This document shows positions 1 to 7,153 of a stretch of DNA of 9,228 nucleotides, one piece after another; position 1 is the stretch's first letter; each line of letters begins with the position of its first letter. Origin of the DNA: an archaeon. GTDB lineage: Archaea; Nanobdellota; Nanobdellia; Woesearchaeales; WJKL01. Location of the stretch: NCBI GenBank assembly GCA_020056025.1, contig JAGVIO010000237.1, positions 1 through 9,228 on the forward strand, in the 5' to 3' direction. The position numbers and the translations under genes were made by a program. The notes under the pieces were generated by a model. That model saw only the letters and a list, made by a program, of their open reading frames with translations, had not been told where the DNA came from and did no database searches.

Positions 1-1
1 A

Positions 2-379
2 GTGGGATTTTTTATGTTTGGCCTTCCTGGAGAAACAGAAAAGACTATGCAGCAGACAATAAACTTTGCAAAAAAGCTTGATCCGGATTATGCAAAAGTG
101 ACTATCCTTGTTCCTTTTCCATCAACACCGATTTATGATGAGATGAACAGAGCAGGATTGATAAAAACCAATGATTGGACAAAATATAATTTCCATACAG
201 CTTCAAGAGTGTATCAGCATGAAAATCTTGATTGGCCTATATTGGAAAAATACTATTCAAGATTTTATAGAGAATTTTATTTCAGGCCGTCTTATATTGC
301 CAAAAGGATTATGAAAGGAATGCTCAATGGCAGATTGTTTTTGGACATTTATTATTTCATTAGGACATGGATAACATAG
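2..379 (+). CDS. B12-binding-type radical SAM enzyme, C-terminal part (5' end outside window)
   Basis: Only the last ~125 codons are present; the frame is open to the window edge, so the GTG at position 2 is an internal Val and not a start. The fragment opens with the late-barrel motif FMFGLPGET, which lines up with FMVGLPGET in the complete enzyme at 1170-2609. The two then share the pattern 'TI-FAK-LD-DYA' and a C-terminal FY-x-RPSYI stretch, so they are paralogs. By family this would be a cobalamin-binding (class B) radical SAM enzyme, whose members use a 4Fe-4S cluster and cobalamin for methylation or other radical chemistry. The B12 domain and CxxxCxxC cluster motif would lie upstream, unseen. 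It ends in TAG, the only TAG stop among these genes, 66 bases before the glycosyltransferase. Family call is good, substrate unknown. Confidence 0.85.
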   Translation: MGFFMFGLPGETEKTMQQTINFAKKLDPDYAKVTILVPFPSTPIYDEMNRAGLIKTNDWTKYNFHTASRVYQHENLDWPILEKYYSRFYREFYFRPSYIAKRIMKGMLNGRLFLDIYYFIRTWIT

Positions 380-409
380 GTCTATGCAAAACTTTTTAAA
401 AACAATGAA

Positions 410-420
410 TTTAAAATAAT
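410..420 (+). promoter_or_regulatory. Candidate archaeal TATA box for the GT2 gene
   Basis: The 66-base gap 380-445 is almost entirely A/T. TTTAAAATAAT at 410-420 lies 26-36 bases before the ATG at 446, the spacing expected for a leaderless archaeal transcript, and no Shine-Dalgarno site precedes the ATG. A second AT box (TTTTTAAAAA, 393-402) lies further upstream. The background is AT-rich, so the evidence is only positional. Confidence 0.3.
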
Positions 421-445
421 TAAAATTGTAAATAATGACTATACC

Positions 446-1168
446 ATGAAACTATCTGTAGTAATTCCGGCTTACAACGAAGAGGAGAATATTTCTGAAT
501 TAGTAAGCCGCGTAAAAAAAGTCAATCTTGGGCAATATGGAATTGATAAAGAGATTATTGTTGTAGATGATGGCAGCAAAGATAGGACAGTCGAGATTGT
601 AAAGAAGATAAAAGATATTGTACTTGTTATCAAAGCAAAAAATAACGGCAAAGGCAGCGCTGTAAAAGAAGGTATCAAGTATGCCACAGGGGACATTATA
701 ATAATCCAGGATGCAGACCTTGAATATGATCCTAATGAATACTACAGATGCATAAAACCGATTATCGATGGCCGGACAAAAGTTGTGTATGGCTCAAGAT
801 TCCTTAGCCAGCAGCAGAAAAGAGTGAATCTTCTTTTCTTCAAGAAACATAAGAGCGCTTATAGGTTTGCTTTTCTAGGAGGAAGATTATTGACATTGAT
901 AGCAAATCTGCTCTATAACGCGCATATCACAGATGAAGCGACATGCTACAAGACATTTGATGCAAAATTCATAAAATCAATAAAAATAAATGGTAACAGG
1001 TTTGAATGGGAGCCTGAAATTCTTGCAAAAGTAAGAAAAAGGCATGTTAAAATAATAGAGGTCCCAGTATCTTACAGCCCTAGGACATTTGAGCAGGGAA
1101 AAAAGATAAACTGGAAAGATGGTATTCAGGCAATCTGGACTCTGGTAAAATACCGGTTTGTTGGTTAA
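446..1168 (+). CDS. Family 2 glycosyltransferase, DPM1/polyprenyl-phosphate sugar synthase-like
   Basis: A 240-residue GT-A fold glycosyltransferase. Visible motifs: the N-terminal strand SVVIPAYNEEENI (residues 4-16), the nucleotide-binding acidic pair in VVDDGSKDRT (Asp41-Asp42), NNGKGSAVKEGI (66-77), the metal-binding DAD triplet (89-91) in QDADLEYDP, GSRF (116-119) and TDEATCYK (162-169). The tail FEWEPEILAKV...EVPVSYSPRTFEQGKKINWKDGIQAIWTL is typical of the dolichyl/undecaprenyl-phosphate mannose or glucose synthase group. Such enzymes move a sugar from a nucleotide donor to a polyprenyl phosphate at the cytoplasmic membrane face. This one has no added C-terminal membrane helices, like the soluble DPM1 type. 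The gene is followed after one base by a B12-type radical SAM gene, so the two are probably cotranslated. Donor sugar and acceptor cannot be determined. Confidence 0.92.
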   Translation: MKLSVVIPAYNEEENISELVSRVKKVNLGQYGIDKEIIVVDDGSKDRTVEIVKKIKDIVLVIKAKNNGKGSAVKEGIKYATGDIIIIQDADLEYDPNEYYRCIKPIIDGRTKVVYGSRFLSQQQKRVNLLFFKKHKSAYRFAFLGGRLLTLIANLLYNAHITDEATCYKTFDAKFIKSIKINGNRFEWEPEILAKVRKRHVKIIEVPVSYSPRTFEQGKKINWKDGIQAIWTLVKYRFVG

Positions 1169-1169
1169 G

Positions 1170-2609
1170 ATGGATCTTCTTTTAATTTATCCTTCATTGT
1201 CAAAAAAAGAAAGCTATGAGATAGAAGTTACTGAAAAGGAAGGCGGATTTTTGCCTCCGTTGGGACTTGCAACTCTTGCAGCATATCTTATTGAAAAAGG
1301 ATTTAGTGTAGGAATCCTGGACCCTCAGATAGGAAACATCTCGCTTGAGCAGATTTCCCAGTATGTCAAAGAAAACAATCCTAAAGTTATCGGCCTGTCT
1401 ACTTTAACCTCTACTTTTGAAAAAGCAAAAGAAATAGGCAAAAAGCTAAAATCAGACTTCCCTGACAAATTGATGATTATAGGGGGGCATCATATCACTA
1501 TATTTCCTGAGAGCGCAGTAAAAGCACATGAGATATTTGATATTTTTATATATGGAGAAGGTGAGCTTACTGCACACGAATTGATGGAATTTTTCAAGGC
1601 TAAGAATTATGATAAAAACATGATTCTAAACTCTGCAGAAGATTTGAAAAAAATCAATGGCATCATGTTCAAGCACGCAAATAAGATATTAAAGACAAAA
1701 CCAAGGGAATTTATACAAAATCTGGATATTCTGCCAATGCCTGCAAGGCATCTGCTGCCAATGGAGAAATACATACCTCTTCCGATAGAATACAAAAGAT
1801 TGCCTACTCTCCAGATGATGGTAAGCAGGGGCTGCCCTTTTAACTGCACATATTGCTCAACACACGGCACATTCGGCTATAAGATCCGATTCAGGTCACC
1901 TGAAAAGGTTATTGAAGAGATAAAGCATGTTATAGAAAAATATGGAGCAAGGCAGATTAGCTTTTGGGATGATGTGTTGACAATAAACAAAGAATGGATA
2001 ACAAAACTCTGCGATTTGATGATAAAAGAGAAGCTGAATATAATCTGGAACTGCTATGCGCATCCTAATACTGTCACAGATGAAATCCTAAAGAAAATGA
2101 AACAGGCAGGATGTTTCTGCATATGGTATGGCATAGAAGCAGGCGATGATTCGCTTTTAAAGATTATCAACAAAGGAACAACAGTTGAAAGCATCAAAAA
2201 AGCAGTCCAGCTTACAAAGAAAAACAAAATCGAGGTAAGGGGCTTGTTCATGGTCGGCCTACCCGGAGAGACTCCTAAGCTTGCGCAAAAGACAATTGAC
2301 TTTGCAAAAGAGCTTGACGTAGATTATGCGCAGTTCAGCATAACAACACCGCACATAGGGACAAAATTATATGAAGATGCTGAAAAATACGGCACTTTGA
2401 AAAAAGATTTCTCAAAATATACCCAGCATGAGGCAATTTTTGTGCCTTTTGGCTATAAAAGCAAGGAAGAAGTTGAAGCAATGTCAAAAAAAGCTTACAA
2501 GGAATTCTATCAAAGACCTTCTTACATCTTAAAGCATATGTTAAAAGTGCGTAACCTTGATGATATAAAAAGATATTTAAAGGCATTCAGGATTGCAGCT
2601 AAGATATAA
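1170..2609 (+). CDS. B12-binding domain radical SAM enzyme (complete)
   Basis: A 479-residue protein in the usual two-part arrangement. Residues 1-140 are a Rossmann-like B12-binding domain with PPLGLATLAAYLIEKG (29-44), IGGHH (104-108) and YGEGE (128-132). The radical SAM barrel follows, with the cluster motif CPFNCTYC (Cys222, Cys226, Cys229), the later motifs FWDDVLTINKEW and WYGIEAGDD, and FMVGLPGET (360-368). The canonical cobalamin DxHxxG motif is absent, as in many members of this group, so B12 may bind without a histidine ligand or not at all. I start at the ATG at 1170, one base after the GT2 stop; an in-frame TTG at 1158 would only add four residues and an overlap. The C-terminal FYQRPSYI is shared with the truncated paralog ending at 379. 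Context suggests sugar or lipid tailoring; the reaction is unknown. Confidence 0.92.
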   Translation: MDLLLIYPSLSKKESYEIEVTEKEGGFLPPLGLATLAAYLIEKGFSVGILDPQIGNISLEQISQYVKENNPKVIGLSTLTSTFEKAKEIGKKLKSDFPDKLMIIGGHHITIFPESAVKAHEIFDIFIYGEGELTAHELMEFFKAKNYDKNMILNSAEDLKKINGIMFKHANKILKTKPREFIQNLDILPMPARHLLPMEKYIPLPIEYKRLPTLQMMVSRGCPFNCTYCSTHGTFGYKIRFRSPEKVIEEIKHVIEKYGARQISFWDDVLTINKEWITKLCDLMIKEKLNIIWNCYAHPNTVTDEILKKMKQAGCFCIWYGIEAGDDSLLKIINKGTTVESIKKAVQLTKKNKIEVRGLFMVGLPGETPKLAQKTIDFAKELDVDYAQFSITTPHIGTKLYEDAEKYGTLKKDFSKYTQHEAIFVPFGYKSKEEVEAMSKKAYKEFYQRPSYILKHMLKVRNLDDIKRYLKAFRIAAKI

Positions 2610-2624
2610 ATTAGGATATAATAC
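2604..2624 (+). promoter_or_regulatory. Candidate TATA region upstream of the methyltransferase gene
   Basis: Two adjacent AT boxes, ATATAAATTA (2604-2613, overlapping the preceding stop) and GGATATAATAC (2614-2624), lie 53-73 bases before the ATG at 2677. This would allow a short leader carrying the G-tract at 2665-2669. It is a guess from position and composition only. Confidence 0.25.
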
Positions 2625-2664
2625 AATATCCAGATAAAAGTCATATCAAGAAGCAAAATTATAC

Positions 2665-2669
2665 GGGGG
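2665..2669 (+). promoter_or_regulatory. G-tract, possible ribosome binding site deciding the methyltransferase start
   Basis: GGGGG ends seven bases before the ATG at 2677 in an otherwise AT-rich leader. That spacing favours the ATG; an in-frame TTG at 2671 would lie only one base after the tract. The match to a canonical GGAGG/GGTGA site is partial. Confidence 0.35.
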
Positions 2670-2676
2670 CTTGCTC

Positions 2677-3609
2677 ATGAAAACTGCAATCTTTGAAAAC
2701 ATAAAATGCAACTTATGCGGCTCAGACGACTATAAAATAATATATCCTGCAAGATATGGCGATATCAAGCCGCAGGAGCTTGTAGATAAATTCAGGTCTT
2801 CTGGTGACGAGCTGCTGATTGACAGGCTTGTCAAATGCAGAAGATGCGGCCTGATTTACATAAATCCTAGAATAAAGCAGGAGATGGTGCTGAAAAGCTA
2901 TAGCGAAGGAACAGACGAAAATTTCATCTCACAGGCAAAGTACAGGGAAAATACATTCTTCAAAGCATTGAAATATATTGAAAAATTCACACACAAAAAG
3001 AAAGGCAGGGTCTATGACATTGGAACAGCAGGAGGAAGCTTTCTTGCAGCAGCAAAAAAAAGAGGCTGGGAAGTCCATGGCTCAGAACCTAACAAATGGC
3101 TGTGTGAATGGTGCAAAAAAAATTATGGGATAAAGATATTTCCAGGTGACATTTTTGCGCATCATTTCAGTTCAGAATATTTTGATTTGGTTACTCTGTG
3201 GGATGTGCTTGAGCATGTAGGCAATCCAACAAAAAACCTCAAAGAGATTAACCGCATCTTAAAGCCAAACGGCCTGCTTGTTGTCAATTACCCAGATATA
3301 GGCAGCTGGCTTTCAAGATTAATGGCAAAAAAATGGATTTTCTTGCTTAGCGTCCACTTGTTCTATTTCAACAGAAGGACTATCAAAAAGATGCTTAACA
3401 AAGAAGGTTTTAAGATTATCAAGATTAAGCCGCATTTCCAGACACTGAGCTTAGGATATCTGATGTTCAGGATGAAAACATACAGCAATCTGCTGCACAA
3501 GATTGGAATGCCTGTCATAAAAATCATTGGAATTGGAAATCTGCAGATTCCTTATTGGCTTGGCCAGACATTGGTAATCGCAAGAAAGATTGATAAGGAT
3601 AAACTATAA
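2677..3609 (+). CDS. Class I SAM-dependent methyltransferase with N-terminal Cys-pair (zinc-ribbon-like) module
   Basis: A 310-residue protein. The N-terminal ~60 residues carry two CxxC pairs, CNLC (Cys11/14) and CRRC (Cys54/57), which probably form a zinc ribbon. The class I methyltransferase core follows: motif I YDIGTAGGSFL (113-123) with the glycine-rich SAM loop, an acidic residue after strand 2 in HGSEP (Glu137), FDLVTLWDVLEHV (169-181) and the post-core strand LKPNGLLVVNYP. This two-module layout is common among Methyltransf_23-type enzymes in sugar and surface-polysaccharide clusters, often encoded next to glycosyltransferases; the target atom cannot be told. A hydrophobic, basic segment around 217-232 could associate with the membrane. 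It lies 67 bases after the radical SAM gene on the same strand and shares the local codon style, with no sign of foreign origin. Confidence 0.9.
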   Translation: MKTAIFENIKCNLCGSDDYKIIYPARYGDIKPQELVDKFRSSGDELLIDRLVKCRRCGLIYINPRIKQEMVLKSYSEGTDENFISQAKYRENTFFKALKYIEKFTHKKKGRVYDIGTAGGSFLAAAKKRGWEVHGSEPNKWLCEWCKKNYGIKIFPGDIFAHHFSSEYFDLVTLWDVLEHVGNPTKNLKEINRILKPNGLLVVNYPDIGSWLSRLMAKKWIFLLSVHLFYFNRRTIKKMLNKEGFKIIKIKPHFQTLSLGYLMFRMKTYSNLLHKIGMPVIKIIGIGNLQIPYWLGQTLVIARKIDKDKL

Positions 3610-3615
3610 GCAAGG

Positions 3616-3626
3616 ATATTAATAAT
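3616..3626 (+). promoter_or_regulatory. Candidate archaeal TATA box for the FAD oxidoreductase gene
   Basis: ATATTAATAAT lies 22-32 bases before the ATG at 3648, in the 38-base gap after the methyltransferase stop. No Shine-Dalgarno site is visible, consistent with a leaderless or near-leaderless start. Composition bias makes chance occurrence likely. Confidence 0.3.
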
Positions 3627-3647
3627 AACAGAAGAATAATTACTAAA

Positions 3648-5042
3648 ATGAAACATTATGTGATTATTGGAGCAGGAATTTCAGGCCTGAGTCTCGGGCA
3701 TTATCTGAGCAAAAATGGTCAGAAAGTGACAATAATTGAGAAAAATAACAAAGTAGGAGGTATAAGCTCAAGCTTCAGTCACAAGGACTTTATTCTCGAC
3801 ATTGGTCCTCATAAGCTATATTCACAGATGCAGGGTATAATGCCTTTCTTCAAAACAATTCTGAAACAAGACAATCTGATTGTCAAGAAAAAAAACAGCT
3901 TGTTCTTCCTTGGCAAATATTTCTCTTTCCCGTTAAGCATATCTAATCTTATTTCAAACATAAGCCCAAAAACAGTATGGAACGGATTTAAGATCGGCTT
4001 CAGCGCATTGCCTTCATTTTTGCCTTCTTCAAAAAAACCAGCGAATTATGAAGAATATTTCAAAAGAGGATTTGGAAAATCAGGCTACAAACTTCTTTTT
4101 GAAGGCTATGCAAAAAAAGTATGGGGCAATCCCAAGGATATTTCAGTTGAATTGGCTAGGAAAAGAATACCAGTAGAGAGCATACCTAAGGCAGTGATGC
4201 AGATGCTCAGCAAAAAAGAAAAGTCAAAGATAAGTGCTGATTTTTTCTATTATCCAAAGCACGGAATAGTCCAGGTATGTGAAAATCTTGCAGAAGAGAT
4301 TAAGCAAAACAAAGGAAGGGTGCTTCTTAACGAAGAAGTCAAAGGCATTGTTGTCAAAGGTAATAAGGCAGTTAAAGTAAAGACCCAAAAAAAAGAAATT
4401 GAGGGGGATTATATAATCTCCACAAGCCACATAAATGCTCTTGCAGAGTTTGTAAAGCCAAATATAAGCAAAGAAAGCTATGAAGCATCCAAAAAATTAA
4501 AATATTCTTCATTAGTCCTGGTTTACCTGTTCCTTAACAAAAAAAAGGCATTGGATGAAAATTGGGTATTCTTTTTAGGGGATGAGGTGATATTCAACAG
4601 GGTTTCTGAGCAGAAATCATTCAGCCCATACACTGTGCCTGAAAACAAGACAGTCATCTGTGCAGAGGTTACTATTCCGCCTGGCTCTACAAGAGAAAAT
4701 CTTTCAGACAATGAGATATTGAACATTGTAAAAAAAGATCTCAGAAAAGTAGGCATAATCAAAAACGAATCTGAGATTTATGAAAGCATTGTAAGAAAAG
4801 AGGATGAGATTTATCCTGTTTATAACATTGATTATAAGGCTAATCTTAATCTTGTGCTGAAAGAGATTAACAGCATCAAAAATCTGCTGACAATCGGAAG
4901 ATATGGCCTTTTCAATTACAACAACATGGACCATTGCATTGACATGGGCTATATTGTCGGAAAATTCTTGCTGGAAGGTAAGGAAAAATCAAACTGGCCT
5001 GAGCTTGAAAAAAGATTTGAAAATTATAAGATTGTTGATTGA
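3648..5042 (+). CDS. FAD-dependent oxidoreductase, protoporphyrinogen oxidase / UDP-galactopyranose mutase-like
   Basis: A 464-residue flavoprotein. The N-terminal dinucleotide-binding fold has GAGISG (8-13), the ribose-binding Glu31 at the end of strand 2 and the VGGISSS motif (37-43). FLGKYFSFPLSISNL (88-101) resembles the UDP-galactopyranose mutase pattern, as does GYAKKVWGNPKDIS (153-166). YYPKHGIVQVCENLAEEI (201-218) and the second FAD-contact motif IGRYGLFNYNNMDHCIDMG (416-434) are typical of the HemY/UGM/amine oxidase superfamily. It is probably a soluble flavoenzyme. True haem synthesis is unlikely, since no haem gene is nearby. Among GT2, methyltransferase and radical SAM genes it more likely acts on a sugar nucleotide, as a mutase or redox enzyme, or on a polyprenyl lipid. 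It is the last plus-strand gene, ending in TGA. Confidence 0.88.
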   Translation: MKHYVIIGAGISGLSLGHYLSKNGQKVTIIEKNNKVGGISSSFSHKDFILDIGPHKLYSQMQGIMPFFKTILKQDNLIVKKKNSLFFLGKYFSFPLSISNLISNISPKTVWNGFKIGFSALPSFLPSSKKPANYEEYFKRGFGKSGYKLLFEGYAKKVWGNPKDISVELARKRIPVESIPKAVMQMLSKKEKSKISADFFYYPKHGIVQVCENLAEEIKQNKGRVLLNEEVKGIVVKGNKAVKVKTQKKEIEGDYIISTSHINALAEFVKPNISKESYEASKKLKYSSLVLVYLFLNKKKALDENWVFFLGDEVIFNRVSEQKSFSPYTVPENKTVICAEVTIPPGSTRENLSDNEILNIVKKDLRKVGIIKNESEIYESIVRKEDEIYPVYNIDYKANLNLVLKEINSIKNLLTIGRYGLFNYNNMDHCIDMGYIVGKFLLEGKEKSNWPELEKRFENYKIVD

Positions 5043-5054
5043 TTCCAAAAGTTC

Positions 5055-5426
5055 TTAAATATTTTTGTTCTTATTTGTTTTTGCCCTGTAAAAATAAATT
5101 GATCCGGAAATTAGAATTATTATTGCAGGCAAAAATAATAAATATCCTAACGATACAAACATGTTGAGATAATATGCGCAGATTGCATAAATAGCAAAAC
5201 CAAGCGGAAATGAAAAGATTATTCTTTCGCTTGTTGAGAATTTATTATCGAAGTTCAGCAATATAGCGTATCCAGGCAGCAGCGAGAAATAAATGAAAGC
5301 CATGCTGAATTTGATCACATTAAAAAAAGGCTCTTTGTAAAATGCAATTTCTATTGTGATTAGTACAAAAATACAGGCATATAATAATGCCGTCAAATCT
5401 TGCTTAATGTCTGAATCTTCTTTCAC
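5055..5426 (-). CDS. Small DUF1616-like integral membrane protein
   Basis: About 123 residues from a GTG at 5426. Four hydrophobic segments are visible: LLYACIFVLITIEIAF, FSMAFIYFSLLPGYAILL, IIFSFPLGFAIYAICAYYL and YLLFLPAIIILISGSIYF. A Lys/Asn-rich tail follows. The LLPGYAILL...SERIIFSFPLGFAI pattern is like the DUF1616 family of archaeal and bacterial membrane proteins, often found with glycosylation genes; function unknown. Start choice: an ATG at 5471 would give 138 residues but overlap the upstream gene by 68 bases and has no ribosome site. The GTG has GGTGA five bases upstream and cuts the overlap to 23 bases. The extra N-terminal residues of the longer form are polar and precede the first helix. 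It converges with the FAD gene, 12 bases separating the stops. Confidence 0.75.
   Translation of the reverse strand: MKEDSDIKQDLTALLYACIFVLITIEIAFYKEPFFNVIKFSMAFIYFSLLPGYAILLNFDNKFSTSERIIFSFPLGFAIYAICAYYLNMFVSLGYLLFLPAIIILISGSIYFYRAKTNKNKNI
5062..5082 (+). terminator. T-rich tract, possible archaeal terminator for the plus-strand cluster
   Basis: Two T5 runs joined by a T-rich spacer (17 T in 21 bases) begin 20 bases after the FAD gene stop. Archaeal RNA polymerase can terminate on such tracts without a hairpin. The same bases encode the Lys/Asn-rich tail of the convergent membrane protein gene, so the tract may simply reflect that coding. Confidence 0.35.
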
Positions 5427-7095
5427 ATTCTTCACCTTTGACTGTATTTTTTGCGATAACAGCCCCTCCATTGTTGAACACTATGCTGCTTATATTCTTA
5501 TCGATAAGGTTTTGGAGGTATGCTGCATTTATCTTATTTATCTCTTCATAATTTCTCAATGACATGTAGATATAATCAAAAAAGCATATGCTTCTGTTTT
5601 CATAATAATCTTCTCCTTCTTCCCTGAATTTGAGAAAATTGGATTCTCCAAGCAAAGAGCAATCCTCTTTTTTGCAGAAGAAATCAACAGTCATATGCGG
5701 GTTTATCAGCTCAGTCATTTTGTCATTTGATAAATTTAAGGTATTTACTATTTCAGGCCTTGAGACAAATATATTCCTTTTCATCATATAAAGGCTTGTT
5801 ATCTGCGAATTCTGCGGAGCATACATCACTAGGAAGTTTGAATATGGGTCTGTATTTTCATGCATCCATCTGTAGGAATCATATTCAGTATCTCCCACAA
5901 CGCCTGCTCCCTGGAACTGCAGAGGATAAACAATAATCAGCAGAGAGGCAAACATGACAGCAAAAATCAATATCTTGCTTATTTTCCTGAGATAATTCTT
6001 TGCAAAGTAATGCGCTGCCAGCCCTATTGCCCCAAAGGCAAATGACAGGAATATTGGCCACAGGAATCTCCATTGGTATCCCCGCTCTCCAGCCACCACA
6101 TAAAGATAAGGCGAAAAGCTCATAAAGATGACAAAAAGCCAGAATGCAATTAGCTGGTTTTTCTTCTGCCAAAGAATATAGAGCAATATCAAACAGCCGA
6201 TTACCAGCAAAAACCTGAAATTTATGAATTCATTAAAATATATGAAATAATTTGCAGGAACTCCATTATAAGCTTTTTCTATGAACTCTGCATTGCTCAT
6301 AAATCTAACCTGTGAATACCCCATAGAACCCATTGTTTTAAAGAGTATTATTAGGTAATATCCTCCGAATAATATAACCAAAAGCAAAGACTTAATCTGC
6401 TCAATAAAAAGTTTAAAAAATTCTTTTCTGTCAAAAAAGAAATTGAAAGCGAGGTAAAATGCAATGAAAATCGCAGCATAGCCTGCTTCCATTCCATGAG
6501 AGATGAATGCTGCGCTGATTAGTATCGCATTTAAGATGTATCTGTGCTTAGAGCTGTTGCCCAATATTAGAAGTATAACTGCAAACAAGAAGAATTCTGC
6601 TATAAGAAAATTCCACCAGCCCCATGTAAGCGAAATAAAGAATTTTCTCTGCAAAAAGAGCAGGCTCAGTGGTAATGAAAACAATGCCAATGTTTCATTG
6701 AACTTTGCAAGAATAAAATAACTCAATAGCACCATTAGTGATATTAGGCAAAAAATGACTATTACATCAACATCATACACATTTAGGCCTGCAATCCTTG
6801 ATATTGAAGAAGTGATAAATGGCAGTATAGGGCTGTGAAAAAGTTTATAATTTTCTGATTCTTGCAAATACTCTTCATTGCTTCCAAAGCTGTACTCAGG
6901 CGGCTTATTAAAATAGCCATTATCAAGTGTATTCTGCGAAACCCAGTCATGTGTAAATGCATCAGAAGCCATGAGTCCGGTTGGAGAACTGTGTGTTATC
7001 TTATGGTCAAATGCTTTGCCTGCTCCGAGAAACATGAAAACAGTAATAAAAACAAGCAATAATATTTTTGAAGACTCTAGCTTGAATGCTTTCAT
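5404..7095 (-). CDS. Multi-pass membrane protein, GT-C glycosyltransferase-like
   Basis: A 563-residue protein with an N-terminal helix (residues ~11-28) and roughly ten membrane segments, including ~108-130, 160-178, 185-220, 236-255, 293-335, 343-365 and 372-390. A soluble C-terminal domain of ~170 residues (395-563) follows. The first extracytoplasmic loop carries acidic residues in SDAFTHDW (Asp45, Asp50), and YKLFHSPILPFITSSISR follows before helix 2. This is the general plan of GT-C enzymes such as STT3/AglB, PMT and the 'PTPS-related' membrane family, where a loop-1 Asp is catalytic and a polyprenyl-linked sugar is the donor. ERGYQWRFLWP (337-347) may sit at a membrane face. No STT3-type WWDxG motif is seen, so oligosaccharyltransferase is not claimed. 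Its last 23 bases overlap the DUF1616-like gene. The fit with the GT2 polyprenyl-phosphate enzyme is good but inferred. Confidence 0.8.
   Translation of the reverse strand: MKAFKLESSKILLLVFITVFMFLGAGKAFDHKITHSSPTGLMASDAFTHDWVSQNTLDNGYFNKPPEYSFGSNEEYLQESENYKLFHSPILPFITSSISRIAGLNVYDVDVIVIFCLISLMVLLSYFILAKFNETLALFSLPLSLLFLQRKFFISLTWGWWNFLIAEFFLFAVILLILGNSSKHRYILNAILISAAFISHGMEAGYAAIFIAFYLAFNFFFDRKEFFKLFIEQIKSLLLVILFGGYYLIILFKTMGSMGYSQVRFMSNAEFIEKAYNGVPANYFIYFNEFINFRFLLVIGCLILLYILWQKKNQLIAFWLFVIFMSFSPYLYVVAGERGYQWRFLWPIFLSFAFGAIGLAAHYFAKNYLRKISKILIFAVMFASLLIIVYPLQFQGAGVVGDTEYDSYRWMHENTDPYSNFLVMYAPQNSQITSLYMMKRNIFVSRPEIVNTLNLSNDKMTELINPHMTVDFFCKKEDCSLLGESNFLKFREEGEDYYENRSICFFDYIYMSLRNYEEINKINAAYLQNLIDKNISSIVFNNGGAVIAKNTVKGEECERRFRH
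5432..5436 (-). promoter_or_regulatory. GGTGA ribosome binding site inside the upstream gene
   Basis: On the minus strand GGTGA lies five bases before GTG (5426-5424), within the last codons of the large membrane protein gene. It matches the complement of the conserved 16S rRNA 3' end and supports translational coupling of the two membrane proteins. Confidence 0.5.
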
Positions 7096-7120
7096 TTGGA
7101 TACTAATTAAAAATTGCTTT

Positions 7121-7130
7121 TAATATTTTT
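7121..7130 (-). promoter_or_regulatory. Candidate archaeal TATA box for the large membrane protein gene
   Basis: On the minus strand AAAAATATTA lies 26-35 bases before the ATG at 7095 in the 58-base gap between stop and start. CC and further A's precede it, as in a weak BRE. No Shine-Dalgarno site is visible, so a leaderless transcript of the two membrane genes is plausible. Confidence 0.3.
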
Positions 7131-7153
7131 TGGTTTATTGGCTCAACAGATAT

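Noticed and set aside
472..696. Antisense open frame within the GT2 gene
   Set aside because: It lies opposite a well-conserved glycosyltransferase, shows no family features and has low-complexity Ser/Leu/Phe composition typical of a shadow frame.
1158..1169. TTG start adding four residues to the B12-type radical SAM enzyme
   Set aside because: The ATG at 1170 matches the usual N-terminus of the family (MDLLLIYP) and avoids overlap with the GT2 stop.
5885..6172. Same-strand Cys-rich frame within the large membrane protein gene
   Set aside because: Overlaps conserved membrane segments of the real gene in another frame; its Cys content follows from reading hydrophobic codons out of frame.
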